Shown here piece by piece: positions 51,656 to 60,214 of a stretch of 60,414 bases of DNA (within the stretch, counting starts at the first letter, position 1; every line of letters begins with the position of its first letter). The stretch is from Acidobacteriota bacterium (GTDB lineage Bacteria > Acidobacteriota > Holophagae > Acanthopleuribacterales > Acanthopleuribacteraceae): contig PDUC01000046.1 in NCBI GenBank assembly GCA_002747255.1, positions 1-60,414 of the forward strand. Reading direction: 5' to 3'. The notes below the pieces were generated by a model. That model was given only the letters and a program-made list of their open reading frames with translations, was not told the DNA's origin and did no database searches. Both the position numbers and the translations under genes were made by a program.

Positions 51656-52235
51656 GAATGCTTTGAAGCAACTTGGTTTTCGCTTCAAAAGCATGTGACA
51701 GTATTTGATAGGCACAGGTATCATTTGAATGCTGCAGGATAGCGTTCTGACAGTCCGCAATAGCCTGATCGATAATGACCAGGTTTTCCCTGTAAGTGAC
51801 CTGGACATAAAACGGCAATTCTTGAAGTCTGGCTTGTGCTCTAACTTCAAGTTTGGCAATCGCTTGGCCATAGGCGAGGCGAGCTTGTTGTATTTCATCT
51901 GCCAGTGATGGCTCAGGATCCGGTTTTCCGTTGCGCATGAGTACAAAGAACAGGAGCAGGAGAGCCGCTGCCATTGGTAGCAACCAGGCAGACCTGGCTG
52001 GCACGTGATACCACTTTTTCGGTTTTGAGCTTGCTTTTAGTTTAGACAGATCCAGCGGTGGTGGATTCTCATAGGAGGAAATATGGCAAAACACCTTGTT
52101 TTGTCTGATTTCTTCCGCCATTTTCTCAAACTCAGGATGCTTTTGCAGTTCCACTGAAAGTCTTTGCTCCTCACTTTCACTTAATTGCCTGTCTATGGAG
52201 TCAGAAATCAATTGCTGAATTGTTTTGTTAGACAC
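51645..52235 (-). CDS. membrane-anchored anti-sigma-like protein
   Basis: In this 196-residue protein, an N-terminal helical domain (SNKTIQQLISDSIDRQLSESEEQRL) is of the type found in anti-sigma factors but lacks the zinc H-x3-C-x2-C motif. One membrane helix lies near residues 82-101 (AWLLPMAAALLLLFFVLM), and a periplasmic helical end runs to IQHSND-like ILQHSNDTCAY. It starts with GTG and overlaps the sigma gene by eight bases, so the two are made together, as expected for an ECF sigma and its anti-sigma. Function inferred from gene order. Confidence 0.65.
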   Translation of the reverse strand: MSNKTIQQLISDSIDRQLSESEEQRLSVELQKHPEFEKMAEEIRQNKVFCHISSYENPPPLDLSKLKASSKPKKWYHVPARSAWLLPMAAALLLLFFVLMRNGKPDPEPSLADEIQQARLAYGQAIAKLEVRAQARLQELPFYVQVTYRENLVIIDQAIADCQNAILQHSNDTCAYQILSHAFEAKTKLLQSILKT

Positions 52236-52815
52236 TTTCCGATCCCCCTCTGACTTTGGTCAGTTTTTCTCTAAGTTGCATGCGCGCTCGACATAAGTGA
52301 GACCTTGAAGTACCCGTTTTGTAACCTGTGATCTGTGAAATCTCCTCGTGAGAGAAACCCATACGATCGTGTAAAACAAAAACAACCCTCATTTTATGAG
52401 GCAGATCTTTGATTATTTCCGTCAATAACAGGTTGAGATGGGCGCTGTTTCCGCTAGATTGCACCCAGTCAGGCTGCAATGATTCAGTTTGTATTTTCTT
52501 TTTTCTGAAGCGACTGTTCAGGGTATTGACAGTAATGCGATAGGCCCAGGTTGAAAAGGAAGCCCTGCCCCGGAACTGTTTCAGGTTTTTGTAGATTGTT
52601 ATGAAGATCTCCTGACACACTTCTTCTGCATCTTCTCTCGATGAACAAAAATGCATGCACAGACTGAAAACAGTTCCAGAGTATTTTTCATATAGTCTAT
52701 TGAATGCCTCCACGTCTCCGTTACTTGCCGCTTCAAGCCAGGACTGTTCCTGGCTTGAAGCGGCATCTTTCGTTTGATGTGTATGGCTCAACATTGTCGA
52801 GGATTTTAAAGTCAT
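52228..52815 (-). CDS. ECF-type RNA polymerase sigma factor
   Basis: This 195-residue sigma factor has region 2 (AFNRLYEKYSGTVFSLCMHF, REDAEEVCQEIFITIYKNL, FRGRASFSTWAYRITVNT) and region 4 (DLPHKMRVVFVLHDRMGFSHEEIS and ITGYKTGTSRSHLCRARMQL), the latter containing the helix-turn-helix. It lies 27 bases after the DUF4097 gene and overlaps its putative anti-sigma. It may drive the envelope genes upstream on the same strand. No promoter motif could be fixed. Confidence 0.9.
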   Translation of the reverse strand: MTLKSSTMLSHTHQTKDAASSQEQSWLEAASNGDVEAFNRLYEKYSGTVFSLCMHFCSSREDAEEVCQEIFITIYKNLKQFRGRASFSTWAYRITVNTLNSRFRKKKIQTESLQPDWVQSSGNSAHLNLLLTEIIKDLPHKMRVVFVLHDRMGFSHEEISQITGYKTGTSRSHLCRARMQLREKLTKVRGGSESV

Positions 52816-52842
52816 TGATTGAACGGGCCTGCGGTCGGCGTT

Positions 52843-53613
52843 CTATTGAACACCGACAGTCAGATCGCCGCTAATGGTGTTGATATCCACTTCCGCCTTG
52901 CCGCTCCCATAGCTGCCGTCAATGGATCTCTTTCCTCCGTATTTAGCTTTTTTTATCACAATATCACCATTCGTTTCATTGGACATACTGCCGCTGATAG
53001 CTTGACCCGATATGCGGTAAGAGGCACCTTGACCGTGCCATATTTCAATATCACCACTTGTTGTGTTGAATTCATAAACGCCGCTCTCGAGGCGAGCCTT
53101 CGTTAGCACAAGATCACCCGACACCGAATTGGCTTCGAGATCGCAATTGTCCAGACCTTTGATCATGATATCGCCACTGACAGAGTTTAATTTGAGATGA
53201 CCGCCGGTTTCTTCCATGTCCAGGTCGCCGCTGACTGTATTGAGATAGATACGACCCTCCACATGAGATAGTTTAACGTCTCCGGAAACAGAGTTTATTT
53301 TTAAATCACAGTAATTGGGCACCTGAACGCGAAATTCTACACCTTTGCGAATACCCGTGTTATTTTTGGGGTATTTGGTTTCTACTGTAACGCGATCGCC
53401 TTTTTGCTCAAAAAGAATCTCGACTTCGGGATTGGGATTGTCGGCTTCTATCGCGATGGTATGGGTTTTACCTTGTTCGATAGTTATATCGCCGGAAATA
53501 TTTGAAAGGATAAGAGAGGGGTGTCCTTTTATCTGGAACTCGCGTTCAATGGTTTCTGCTGAAAGAAACAGGCTCATCCACGCAGTACATAAAAAAGTAA
53601 AAAATAGTTTCAT
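52843..53613 (-). CDS. secreted DUF4097-family beta-strand repeat protein
   Basis: This 256-residue exported protein has signal peptide MKLFFTFLCTAWMSLFLSAE, then a beta-helix with repeated 'SVSGDxxL' turns (INSVSGDVKLSHVEGRIYL, LNTVSGDLDMEETGG, ANSVSGDLVLTKARL). This is the DUF4097 pattern, seen next to ECF sigma and PspC/LiaF-like genes and thought to be an envelope sensor or adhesin-like domain. ATG 53613 with GAGGT upstream is used instead of the frame start 53625. It leads the three-gene unit with sigma and anti-sigma genes. Confidence 0.82.
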   Translation of the reverse strand: MKLFFTFLCTAWMSLFLSAETIEREFQIKGHPSLILSNISGDITIEQGKTHTIAIEADNPNPEVEILFEQKGDRVTVETKYPKNNTGIRKGVEFRVQVPNYCDLKINSVSGDVKLSHVEGRIYLNTVSGDLDMEETGGHLKLNSVSGDIMIKGLDNCDLEANSVSGDLVLTKARLESGVYEFNTTSGDIEIWHGQGASYRISGQAISGSMSNETNGDIVIKKAKYGGKRSIDGSYGSGKAEVDINTISGDLTVGVQ

Positions 53614-53746
53614 AGCAAACCTCACATAAATAATCGTTCATTGTATTAGAGGTCAAAACTATCTGAAATGTTGCAAAAAAACAAAAAAAAACGGCAATGG
53701 TAAAAAAATGCCGTGCAACATAAGCGGGACGGTAAATAATCGGTTA

Positions 53747-53814
53747 TGCCTGTGTTTTCCCAAAATCGCAGGCACGCGGGAGTGGCGTGCAAGTGTTTTG
53801 GGAAAACGCAGGCA
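53747..53814. repeat. REP-like palindrome (long two-tier hairpin)
   Basis: The left arm 53747-53765 and right arm 53796-53814 (TTTTGGGAAAACGCAGGCA) are 19-base inverted repeats with one mismatch. Inside, GCACGC (53772-53777) pairs with GCGTGC (53785-53790). CGCAGGCA occurs in both halves. It lies between two minus-strand genes and has no T tract. It looks like an interspersed palindrome (REP/BIME-like) or structured RNA. Confidence 0.7.
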
Positions 53815-53898
53815 TCTCGATGTCTCAGGCAGACCACCGCGAGATATGGTTTTCCAGGGTCAACGGCTGGTCGTGCTATTTAATTGCTTTTCATGTAC

Positions 53899-55968
53899 TT
53901 ACCGCTCTTTTCTTGAAGATCGGGTACGGGACGAGGAGGTAGTTGATTTAATACGGCTAGAGGAGCCGGAGCTTTTGCTGGGAGCATAAGAACGACTCGA
54001 TGATTTTTCAGCGGGTTGGTATTTCTTGGGTTTTGTCCTGCTTGTTGATGACTTGGATGTGGAAGACGGAGCTTTTGCGGGCGTTCGGGTATAGGTACGC
54101 GATGAATTGGCGCTCGATCTGGACGTGTTTCGCTGGATTTGTGTTCGCGAGCTGGAGGCGGGTTTGTAACTCGGGCGGGAAGGAACCCTGCTGGTCGATT
54201 CTCGCGATCTGTGTGTTGTTGCAGATGAACGGTTGGCTTGCACTCGCGATAATGGAACTCTGGGTGCGCGCGTAACACGATCCCGGGAAATGTCACTCCT
54301 GCTGGAAATGGGCTTTCGTTTTGTGGTGTTTGTTCTGGATTTTTCAGGAGTACTTCTGGTCTCCGTTCGGGATTTAATTTTGGTGGTTGATCTGGAAGTC
54401 GTACTTCTGGAGGGTTTTACCCTTTCATTAGCTGGTGAACGCTTGATGGTGGTCTGGCTCCTGTTAACGCGGCTCTTTGTTTCGCCTCTGTTTTTGATGG
54501 CACGACTGGTATCGCGAGATGTTGTCGTTCTGGGGCCTGCCGCCGTTCTGCCTGAAGAAGTGCGGTTGACTTGAGTTCTACCCGCTTTTTCAGGGGAAAC
54601 CTTGATAAAGGTGCGGTCTTTGGGTGAGGATTGATATCGGGATTGGGCACGCGTATTGGAGCTTCTTGAGGTGAAAGTGCGAGTTCTCTCGGCTACGGTT
54701 GTTCTCGTTTTAACACTGCTTCGTGGACTTCTGACCGCTCGCACGTATTCATTGGGGTTGGATCTCATGCTTTTGGAGATCCGAATAGCGCGACTGTTGT
54801 AATGAGTCACCCTTCTTGGTTTGGCCTTGATTCGGCCATTGTGGTTGTCATTCCTGACGTGAATGCGATTGGGTTCCCGGTAGACCCAAGTGTTGTGGAA
54901 GTGGTTGACAACATACGTGTTTTGGCGGTGATAGCGGTCGTAGTAGAAGGGGCTATTCCATCTGCCAAGAGGGGTCCATCCAAGTAAACCATCGACAACC
55001 GTCCAGGCTACCCATGCAGGAGCGTAGAAACGATCTGGAATCCAATGCCAGCCAAATGAAACACTCCAGCCCCACCTGCCATAGTGGCCAGTAACCCAGG
55101 ACCAATCATAGTGACCAACCCAGCTTAGGGAAGGGCCTGAACTGCACCAGTAACCTCGATAGTAGGGGCGCCAGGATTGGGGAACATCGGGAACCCAGAC
55201 ATGGGTCTGATATTCATCGCTGTACCTCCAGTTTCCACCATCGTCTAACGTGTAGCTGTAGCGCGCGATTTCCGGAGCGACATATCGCGAACTGACACCG
55301 GGGAGGTGAGTCGTTCTGGAATAAGCCCAGGAAGTGAAATGATCTTTGTAGTATGAGTTAAAAGGTTTGGATCTCATGGGTGATCCAAGCTGTTTGATGG
55401 TTGCGTATTCACCGCTTCTTACCAAGGCGGAATCGTGTTCTCCGGCCAGTTCGCAGACACCGCGATAGACGTAACACTTCAACTGATACTCCTTTTGGTC
55501 GATGCGATAGAGGCCCGGGGTTTCGATATACACGGATCCGTGTGGGCTGTCTACCCGCAGAACGCGGTTTTTGAGCCATTCAGGTTGTGATGATATGTGG
55601 AAGAAAAGGCTGCCGGACTGAAGGTTGATGACCGTTAGACTTTCTTCATTGAAAACATCGTTTATGGCTTGAAGTTCAATAACAGTTGTACCGTTCAACT
55701 GGACCAATGAACCATCAATCAATTCGAGTTCCGCGTAACTCCTGTAATCTGTTCTCAGCGTCGTACCCGCGGTAATGGCCATGTTTTTGTCCATCTCGTA
55801 CTCTTCACCACGACTGAACAAGAGGTTGCCCTGGTCGGTATAGGTGACGCGTGCGAAATTCTGCCCCGCATCTCCTGTAGAGGGATCTTCAAATTCGTAG
55901 TCATTCTGGGCTAACAGGATAGTCGCGTTTAAGATAACAAGCATCATGGAAGTGAAAGTCTTTAACAT
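53899..55968 (-). CDS. secreted FecR/DUF6600-type protein with Arg/Ser/Thr-rich tail
   Basis: This is a 689-residue protein. The signal peptide is MLKTFTSMMLVILNATILLAQ. Residues 35-190 resemble a FecR domain (GNLLFSRGEEYEMDKNMAI, TAGTTLRTDYRSYAEL, VRSGEYATI). Residues 225-365 are a Trp/Tyr/Gly-rich DUF6600-type region (YGRWGWSVSFGWHWIPDRFY). From about residue 370 to the end, more than 300 residues are Arg-, Ser- and Thr-rich with almost no hydrophobics (STTSRSTTKIKSRT). They would be strongly positive and disordered in the periplasm or outside the cell. It starts at ATG 55968 with AGGAGG upstream. It lies upstream of the sigma/anti-sigma unit on the same strand. The target of the tail is unknown. 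Confidence 0.75.
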   Translation of the reverse strand: MLKTFTSMMLVILNATILLAQNDYEFEDPSTGDAGQNFARVTYTDQGNLLFSRGEEYEMDKNMAITAGTTLRTDYRSYAELELIDGSLVQLNGTTVIELQAINDVFNEESLTVINLQSGSLFFHISSQPEWLKNRVLRVDSPHGSVYIETPGLYRIDQKEYQLKCYVYRGVCELAGEHDSALVRSGEYATIKQLGSPMRSKPFNSYYKDHFTSWAYSRTTHLPGVSSRYVAPEIARYSYTLDDGGNWRYSDEYQTHVWVPDVPQSWRPYYRGYWCSSGPSLSWVGHYDWSWVTGHYGRWGWSVSFGWHWIPDRFYAPAWVAWTVVDGLLGWTPLGRWNSPFYYDRYHRQNTYVVNHFHNTWVYREPNRIHVRNDNHNGRIKAKPRRVTHYNSRAIRISKSMRSNPNEYVRAVRSPRSSVKTRTTVAERTRTFTSRSSNTRAQSRYQSSPKDRTFIKVSPEKAGRTQVNRTSSGRTAAGPRTTTSRDTSRAIKNRGETKSRVNRSQTTIKRSPANERVKPSRSTTSRSTTKIKSRTETRSTPEKSRTNTTKRKPISSRSDISRDRVTRAPRVPLSRVQANRSSATTHRSRESTSRVPSRPSYKPASSSRTQIQRNTSRSSANSSRTYTRTPAKAPSSTSKSSTSRTKPKKYQPAEKSSSRSYAPSKSSGSSSRIKSTTSSSRTRSSRKER

Positions 55969-56124
55969 GATAGCCTCCTTCAATTTGATAAGGAAAATTC
56001 AGCAAGTATTATACCACCATGTGTTTTTGTTGTTTCATCTAGAAATAAAGATATTTAACTCTTTTTACGCAATTGGTTTTGGCCTTCTTTGTCCCCATAA
56101 AAAACAAGTTGTCCTCAATTTGAG

Positions 56125-56682
56125 TCATTTTGGGAACGGCCTTGGAGGAGGCTCATTGCCTTCGTTTAGGAGCAGATCCCTGTAAGCTGCCAATGTTAGG
56201 TTGTGTCCCGGAAGAATAAAATGGTCTTCCCATATTTCCATAAGTGGTACGAGAACAAAAAGTCTCTTGTGGAGACGGGGATGTGGAAGCATGAGAGTTT
56301 TGGTTTGAATTAGCGCCTTTCCATAAATCAGTAAATCGAGATCCATCGTTCGGGGTGCGTTGGGCACAGAACGCTTTCGTCCAAGTGCGTTTTCTATTTC
56401 TTGAAGGCGTTTGAGTAAGGTTAGCGGTTTCAGGGTGGTTGTAAACGCGGTTGCACAGTTGAGAAACTGGAGATCAATCGGGCATTTCACCGGTTCTGTT
56501 TCAAAAATTTGGCTATGTAAAAAGTCTGTACCCAATTCTGACAGGAGATTTCTGGCTTGTTGAATATTTTCAAGCCTGTCGTTCAAATTGCTCCCCAGCG
56601 CGACAGCAACTCTCTTCGGCGACAGCCTGGAATTTCCATTGAATTCTCGACTTATTGGTTCTTGCTGTTTCATGTAGATCAT
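56125..56682 (-). CDS. folK: 2-amino-4-hydroxy-6-hydroxymethyldihydropteridine pyrophosphokinase
   Basis: This 185-residue HPPK makes the pyrophosphorylated pterin for folate. The motif VAVALGSNLNDR starts the domain at about residue 25. RTMDLDLLIYG carries the metal Asp pair, and LPHPRLHKRLFVLVPL the Arg and His of the ATP site. AAGGA lies four bases before the ATG. It is divergent from mazG. No folP is next to it. Confidence 0.9.
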   Translation of the reverse strand: MIYMKQQEPISREFNGNSRLSPKRVAVALGSNLNDRLENIQQARNLLSELGTDFLHSQIFETEPVKCPIDLQFLNCATAFTTTLKPLTLLKRLQEIENALGRKRSVPNAPRTMDLDLLIYGKALIQTKTLMLPHPRLHKRLFVLVPLMEIWEDHFILPGHNLTLAAYRDLLLNEGNEPPPRPFPK

Positions 56683-56721
56683 TATATCCTTGGTAGTAGA
56701 ATTTGAGAAGATGGAGGCCTC

Positions 56722-57570
56722 GTGAGAAACTGGAAAATGGAATCAGCTATCTCTGTATTGCGAGATGAAGAAATCAAGGACCTGTTTTTAGATGTTGTCA
56801 AAGTTATGGCTACCTTGAGGCGAAAAGATGGATGCCCGTGGGACGCGGCCCAGACCCCCGCTACACTCAAGCGATTTGTTCTTGAAGAGGCTTATGAAGT
56901 CATCGAGACTATTGAAAAGAAGGATTGGGAGGGACTTAAAGAAGAGCTGGGGGATTATCTCCTTCAAGTTCTATTTCAGTCGGAAATCCAACACGAGAAA
57001 GGGCGTTACGATATAGGCGATGTTTTAAGGGATTTGAGAGATAAGTTAATCAGACGTCATCCTCATGTCTTTTCAGATGTCCCTCCAGTTGAGAACCTGA
57101 ATGTCAAAGCCCAATGGGAAAAGATCAAGCAGAAAGAAAAAGGGACAGAGAGACACTTCGATGGTTTCTCCATGCGATTACCGGCCTTGCTTGCCAGCTA
57201 CAAAATCGGTAAAAAAGCCGAAAAGGTCGGCTTTGATTGGGATGGTCCTGAACGGGTGATGGAAAAGGTGGATGAAGAATTGGCTGAAGTCAAGGAGGCC
57301 TTGAAAGCAGGTGATCAGCAGCACCTCAGGGAGGAACTGGGTGATTTGTTATTTGTCGTGGCCAACCTCGTCAGGCAGTGTGGCTGGGATCCAGAGGAAA
57401 CACTTCGGAACGGTAACAAGAAATTTATCGCCAGGTTTCAGGCAATGGAAGAGTTGGCCGAATTGAGGAATTGTCGTTTCGAGGATTTGAACCTGGAAGA
57501 GCAGGAGAAACTCTGGCAGGAAGTTAAAACCATGGGTGGTGTTGAACCCACCGTTACACCGACGCCCTGA
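56722..57570 (+). CDS. mazG: MazG-family nucleoside triphosphate pyrophosphohydrolase
   Basis: This 282-residue MazG has two MazG modules: first DGCPWDAAQTPATLKRFVLEEA...EELGDYLLQVLF, second ERVMEKVDEELAEVKEAL...EELGDLLFVVANL. Both E-E-x-x-E plus E-x-x-D metal motifs are visible. It hydrolyses NTPs to NMP and PPi, cleansing noncanonical or excess nucleotides. The GTG start (GGAGG five bases upstream) is preferred; ATG 56737 is an alternative. Nine bases separate its stop from the next frame, and the HD-GYP gene probably follows on one transcript. Confidence 0.92.
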   Translation: MRNWKMESAISVLRDEEIKDLFLDVVKVMATLRRKDGCPWDAAQTPATLKRFVLEEAYEVIETIEKKDWEGLKEELGDYLLQVLFQSEIQHEKGRYDIGDVLRDLRDKLIRRHPHVFSDVPPVENLNVKAQWEKIKQKEKGTERHFDGFSMRLPALLASYKIGKKAEKVGFDWDGPERVMEKVDEELAEVKEALKAGDQQHLREELGDLLFVVANLVRQCGWDPEETLRNGNKKFIARFQAMEELAELRNCRFEDLNLEEQEKLWQEVKTMGGVEPTVTPTP

Positions 57571-57585
57571 ACTTGGAGGATGCAA

Positions 57586-58737
57586 GTGGCAAATGGACAA
57601 GAAAAGCTCTATCAGGAGCTCATTGAAGCAGGCCTTGTTTTAAGTCAGGAACGCGACCTGGATGTTCTTTTGGACAAAATCGTTGAAACAGCTCTATCCA
57701 TTGCTCAAGCCGATGCCTGTTCGCTTTATGTTATACAAAATAATGTGCTTGAATTTAAAATAGCGAGAAATTTGACTTTGGAGAAAAAGAATGTTTCCTA
57801 CCCGAAAAACTCGTTTCAGCTCAAATTGGACAGCAATACCCTTGCCGGACATGTCGCTGTTTCAGGGAAGACCCTGAATATACAGGATGTTCACCGTCTC
57901 CATGATCAATATGATTTCAAATTCGACAACAGCTCCGATATAAAGCTTGGCTATGAAACAAGGTCCATGCTGGTTGTACCCGTTAAAAACCTCTCGGGTA
58001 CTGTGGTCGGTGTTTTGCAGCTGATTAACCACAACCGGAATGGTGAAATTTTACCCTTTCCCAGGGAGGTGATTTCTCCTCTGACGGTTATTGCCAATCA
58101 ATCGGGAATATCCATTACGAACACGCTTTTGAGCAACCAACTTGAAGAAGCCCACATTGAGACAGTGTATCGGCTGGGTATGGCCGCGGAAACAAGAGAT
58201 AAAGAAACGGGCAATCACTTAAAGAGAATGAGTCATTACTCCAAAATACTGGCGAAGGCAATTGGAATGGATGAAACCTATCAGCAGACGCTGCTCAATG
58301 CGGCGCCTCTTCACGATGTGGGCAAGATTGGCATACCCGACCATATTCTGCAGAAGAACAGTAAACTGACGCCGGAAGAGTGGGAAATCATGAAAACCCA
58401 TGCCGAGCTTGGTTATCAGATTTTAAAAGACAGCAAGGCACCTCTTTTGAACATGGGAGCGGAAATCGCTCTCAGCCATCATGAAAAGTTCGATGGAACA
58501 GGTTATCCAAAGGGTCTCAAGGGCGATCGCATTCCATTGGAGGGCCGAATTACGGCAATAGCCGATGTTTTCGATGCGCTGACCAGCCGGAGGTGCTACA
58601 AAAAAGCATGGGACTTTAGTGATGTACAGGATTACTGTACTTCAGAAAAAGGAAAGCATTTCGATCCTGAACTGGTAGACCGTTTCTTTGAGCAAATGAC
58701 TGAAATTGTATCTATCTATAACAAATACAAAGATTGA
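57586..58737 (+). CDS. GAF/HD-GYP domain cyclic-di-GMP phosphodiesterase
   Basis: In this 383-residue protein, residues 15-180 are a GAF sensory domain (ADACSLYVIQNNVLEFKIARN, GHVAVSGKTLNIQDVHR, RSMLVVPVKN). Residues 195-380 are an HD-GYP domain with HDVGKIGIPD (His243/Asp244), KTHAELGYQIL, and HHEKFDGTGYPKGL. HD-GYP enzymes degrade cyclic di-GMP, so this is likely a cytoplasmic signalling protein with a small-molecule input. GTG 57586 has GGAGG six bases upstream; the ATG at 57580 touches it and is unlikely. Confidence 0.92.
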   Translation: MANGQEKLYQELIEAGLVLSQERDLDVLLDKIVETALSIAQADACSLYVIQNNVLEFKIARNLTLEKKNVSYPKNSFQLKLDSNTLAGHVAVSGKTLNIQDVHRLHDQYDFKFDNSSDIKLGYETRSMLVVPVKNLSGTVVGVLQLINHNRNGEILPFPREVISPLTVIANQSGISITNTLLSNQLEEAHIETVYRLGMAAETRDKETGNHLKRMSHYSKILAKAIGMDETYQQTLLNAAPLHDVGKIGIPDHILQKNSKLTPEEWEIMKTHAELGYQILKDSKAPLLNMGAEIALSHHEKFDGTGYPKGLKGDRIPLEGRITAIADVFDALTSRRCYKKAWDFSDVQDYCTSEKGKHFDPELVDRFFEQMTEIVSIYNKYKD

Positions 58738-58858
58738 ATGATGTTTGATGCAACAAATATCGTATTGACCTAAATCCTGCTGACTTTGCATGATATAAGC
58801 ACGGGCAATCTTGACACAGAGCAGTTCCTGGCTCAGCCCGACAGGGTTCTGGCTACCT

Positions 58859-59914
58859 TTAGTCGTTCAGCCCTATTTTAGTGATCACAGCTCTGTGATC
58901 AGAGAGATTGGAAGGGCCTCTTCTTGAACTATACACATTAAAGTGAGGTGTTAGATATATGTAATCGATCCTCAGTGGAACAAAAAACGTTCGTGTTCCT
59001 CCATATCCGTACCCTTTATCGAGCCAGCAGTCGTTCATGTAATTGTTAATTTCTAAATGAAGTTTCTGTTCGGGTGTTGAGTTAAAATCACCCAGCATGA
59101 CTGTAGGGTCTTCAAAGCCCTTTACCAGTTCCAGCAAGGCTATCGTTTCCTGAACCTGCCAGACGGTGTGCCGGTTTATTTTTTTGAGATTACCTTCAAG
59201 GTCTTTCAAAATATTGTTCCTTAGACCGAAAGGCAATAAATGGGGACATACGACATTAAAGCGAATGGGGACTTTTTCATTGAAAAGTGTTGTTCCTGAG
59301 TCATTGATCACTTCTGCAAACAGATAGGACCAACGACCTTTTTTGTGATAGGTTTTTCTGAGGACACGGTTCAGTTTAAGCGGTTTTTTAACGGCAATTA
59401 ACATGCCTATACTGGAGTTTTCGTAATAAGGCCGATGTCCAAAATGATAATTGTTCTTTCGTAAAGAATCGATAATTACACTCTTGTTTTGTATTTCCTG
59501 GAGAGCCAGAACATCGGGTTGTTCTGTTTTCAAGTATTCTATAATTCCATCGGTTCCCTGACGGTTGGCTTGTATGTTAAAGGTCATGACTTTTAACCCG
59601 CCTGCGTTTTTCCCTTCAGGTTCCCAAGATAGTTTGGGCAGGAAAAGGAAACCGTAGAAATAGAGAAAGCAAGCCAGGTTAATATAAGCAAACAAATGCC
59701 TTACATAGCGTTTTTTTGCAAGTGACCAGAGAATGAGTGCAAAGACAGGGAGATACAGATAAAAGCGGAAAGTGTTCAAAACAACACAGGGCAGCCAAAA
59801 AGGGTTCATATATCGTATGACTTCCAGAAAAAGCAGTCCCATGGAGTAGAAAGCCTCGATGAAACTTCCAAGGGATGCGAGGCGCCTTTTCTTTTTGGGT
59901 TTCCGTTTGGCCAT
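58859..59914 (-). CDS. membrane-associated endonuclease/exonuclease/phosphatase family protein
   Basis: In this 351-residue protein, the N-terminus is basic (MAKRKPKKKRR). Three hydrophobic segments follow (residues 18-30, 40-60, 68-90). Then comes an EEP catalytic domain: LKVMTFNIQANRQG, DVLALQEIQN, VMLGDFNSTPEQ and RIDYIYLTPH, ending LSDHRAVI. These are the metal Glu, Asp-Asn and His residues of the DNase I/sphingomyelinase fold. It may be a phosphodiesterase acting on lipids, nucleic acids or inositides outside the membrane. ATG 59914 (AGGA eight bases before) is chosen over the frame start 60037, which lacks a ribosome site. Confidence 0.82.
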   Translation of the reverse strand: MAKRKPKKKRRLASLGSFIEAFYSMGLLFLEVIRYMNPFWLPCVVLNTFRFYLYLPVFALILWSLAKKRYVRHLFAYINLACFLYFYGFLFLPKLSWEPEGKNAGGLKVMTFNIQANRQGTDGIIEYLKTEQPDVLALQEIQNKSVIIDSLRKNNYHFGHRPYYENSSIGMLIAVKKPLKLNRVLRKTYHKKGRWSYLFAEVINDSGTTLFNEKVPIRFNVVCPHLLPFGLRNNILKDLEGNLKKINRHTVWQVQETIALLELVKGFEDPTVMLGDFNSTPEQKLHLEINNYMNDCWLDKGYGYGGTRTFFVPLRIDYIYLTPHFNVYSSRRGPSNLSDHRAVITKIGLND

Positions 59915-60086
59915 TTTACCATCCTGAAATAAGATAACCTTTGTTGGTAAGTATTTGAAGTTCAAAGAGTATTGGGCTTCAGTCTCGGTTTGAACCGTTC
60001 CGGCATCGCAGAAATGAAGGCGAGAGTTTTTGTTCAATCATTACATGTGGTATTATACAACAACTCATTCGTGATTGAGGTTTACC

Positions 60087-60214
60087 ATGTTCTTGTTGTT
60101 ATTCGTACTTTCTTTTCTCTTCTGGTTTTAAAACAGTGGAATTTCCGTCTAATGATCAACTGGTGATTACGGGCGATTTGTACATGCCCCACCTGGACAA
60201 GGCGCCTTTCATCT
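60087..60214 (+). pseudogene. dienelactone-hydrolase-like gene, frameshifted and truncated
   Basis: ATG 60087 opens a hydrophobic, signal-like sequence MFLLLFVLSFLFWF and then meets TAA. One frame over, the sequence goes on without a break as KTVEFPSNDQLVITGDLYMPH plus LDKAPFI. This matches the start of dienelactone-hydrolase/alpha-beta-hydrolase proteins, which normally continue into a strand carrying a conserved His-Gln-Ala. Removing one T from the T/A run at 60124-60133 would restore a single frame. After KAPFI the match ends and transposase sequence begins, so the rest is missing. Only about 40 residues of the product are visible. Confidence 0.55.

Noticed and set aside
53646-53837. Small open frames across the long palindrome
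   Set aside because: They translate the inverted repeat; no start signal or family supports them.
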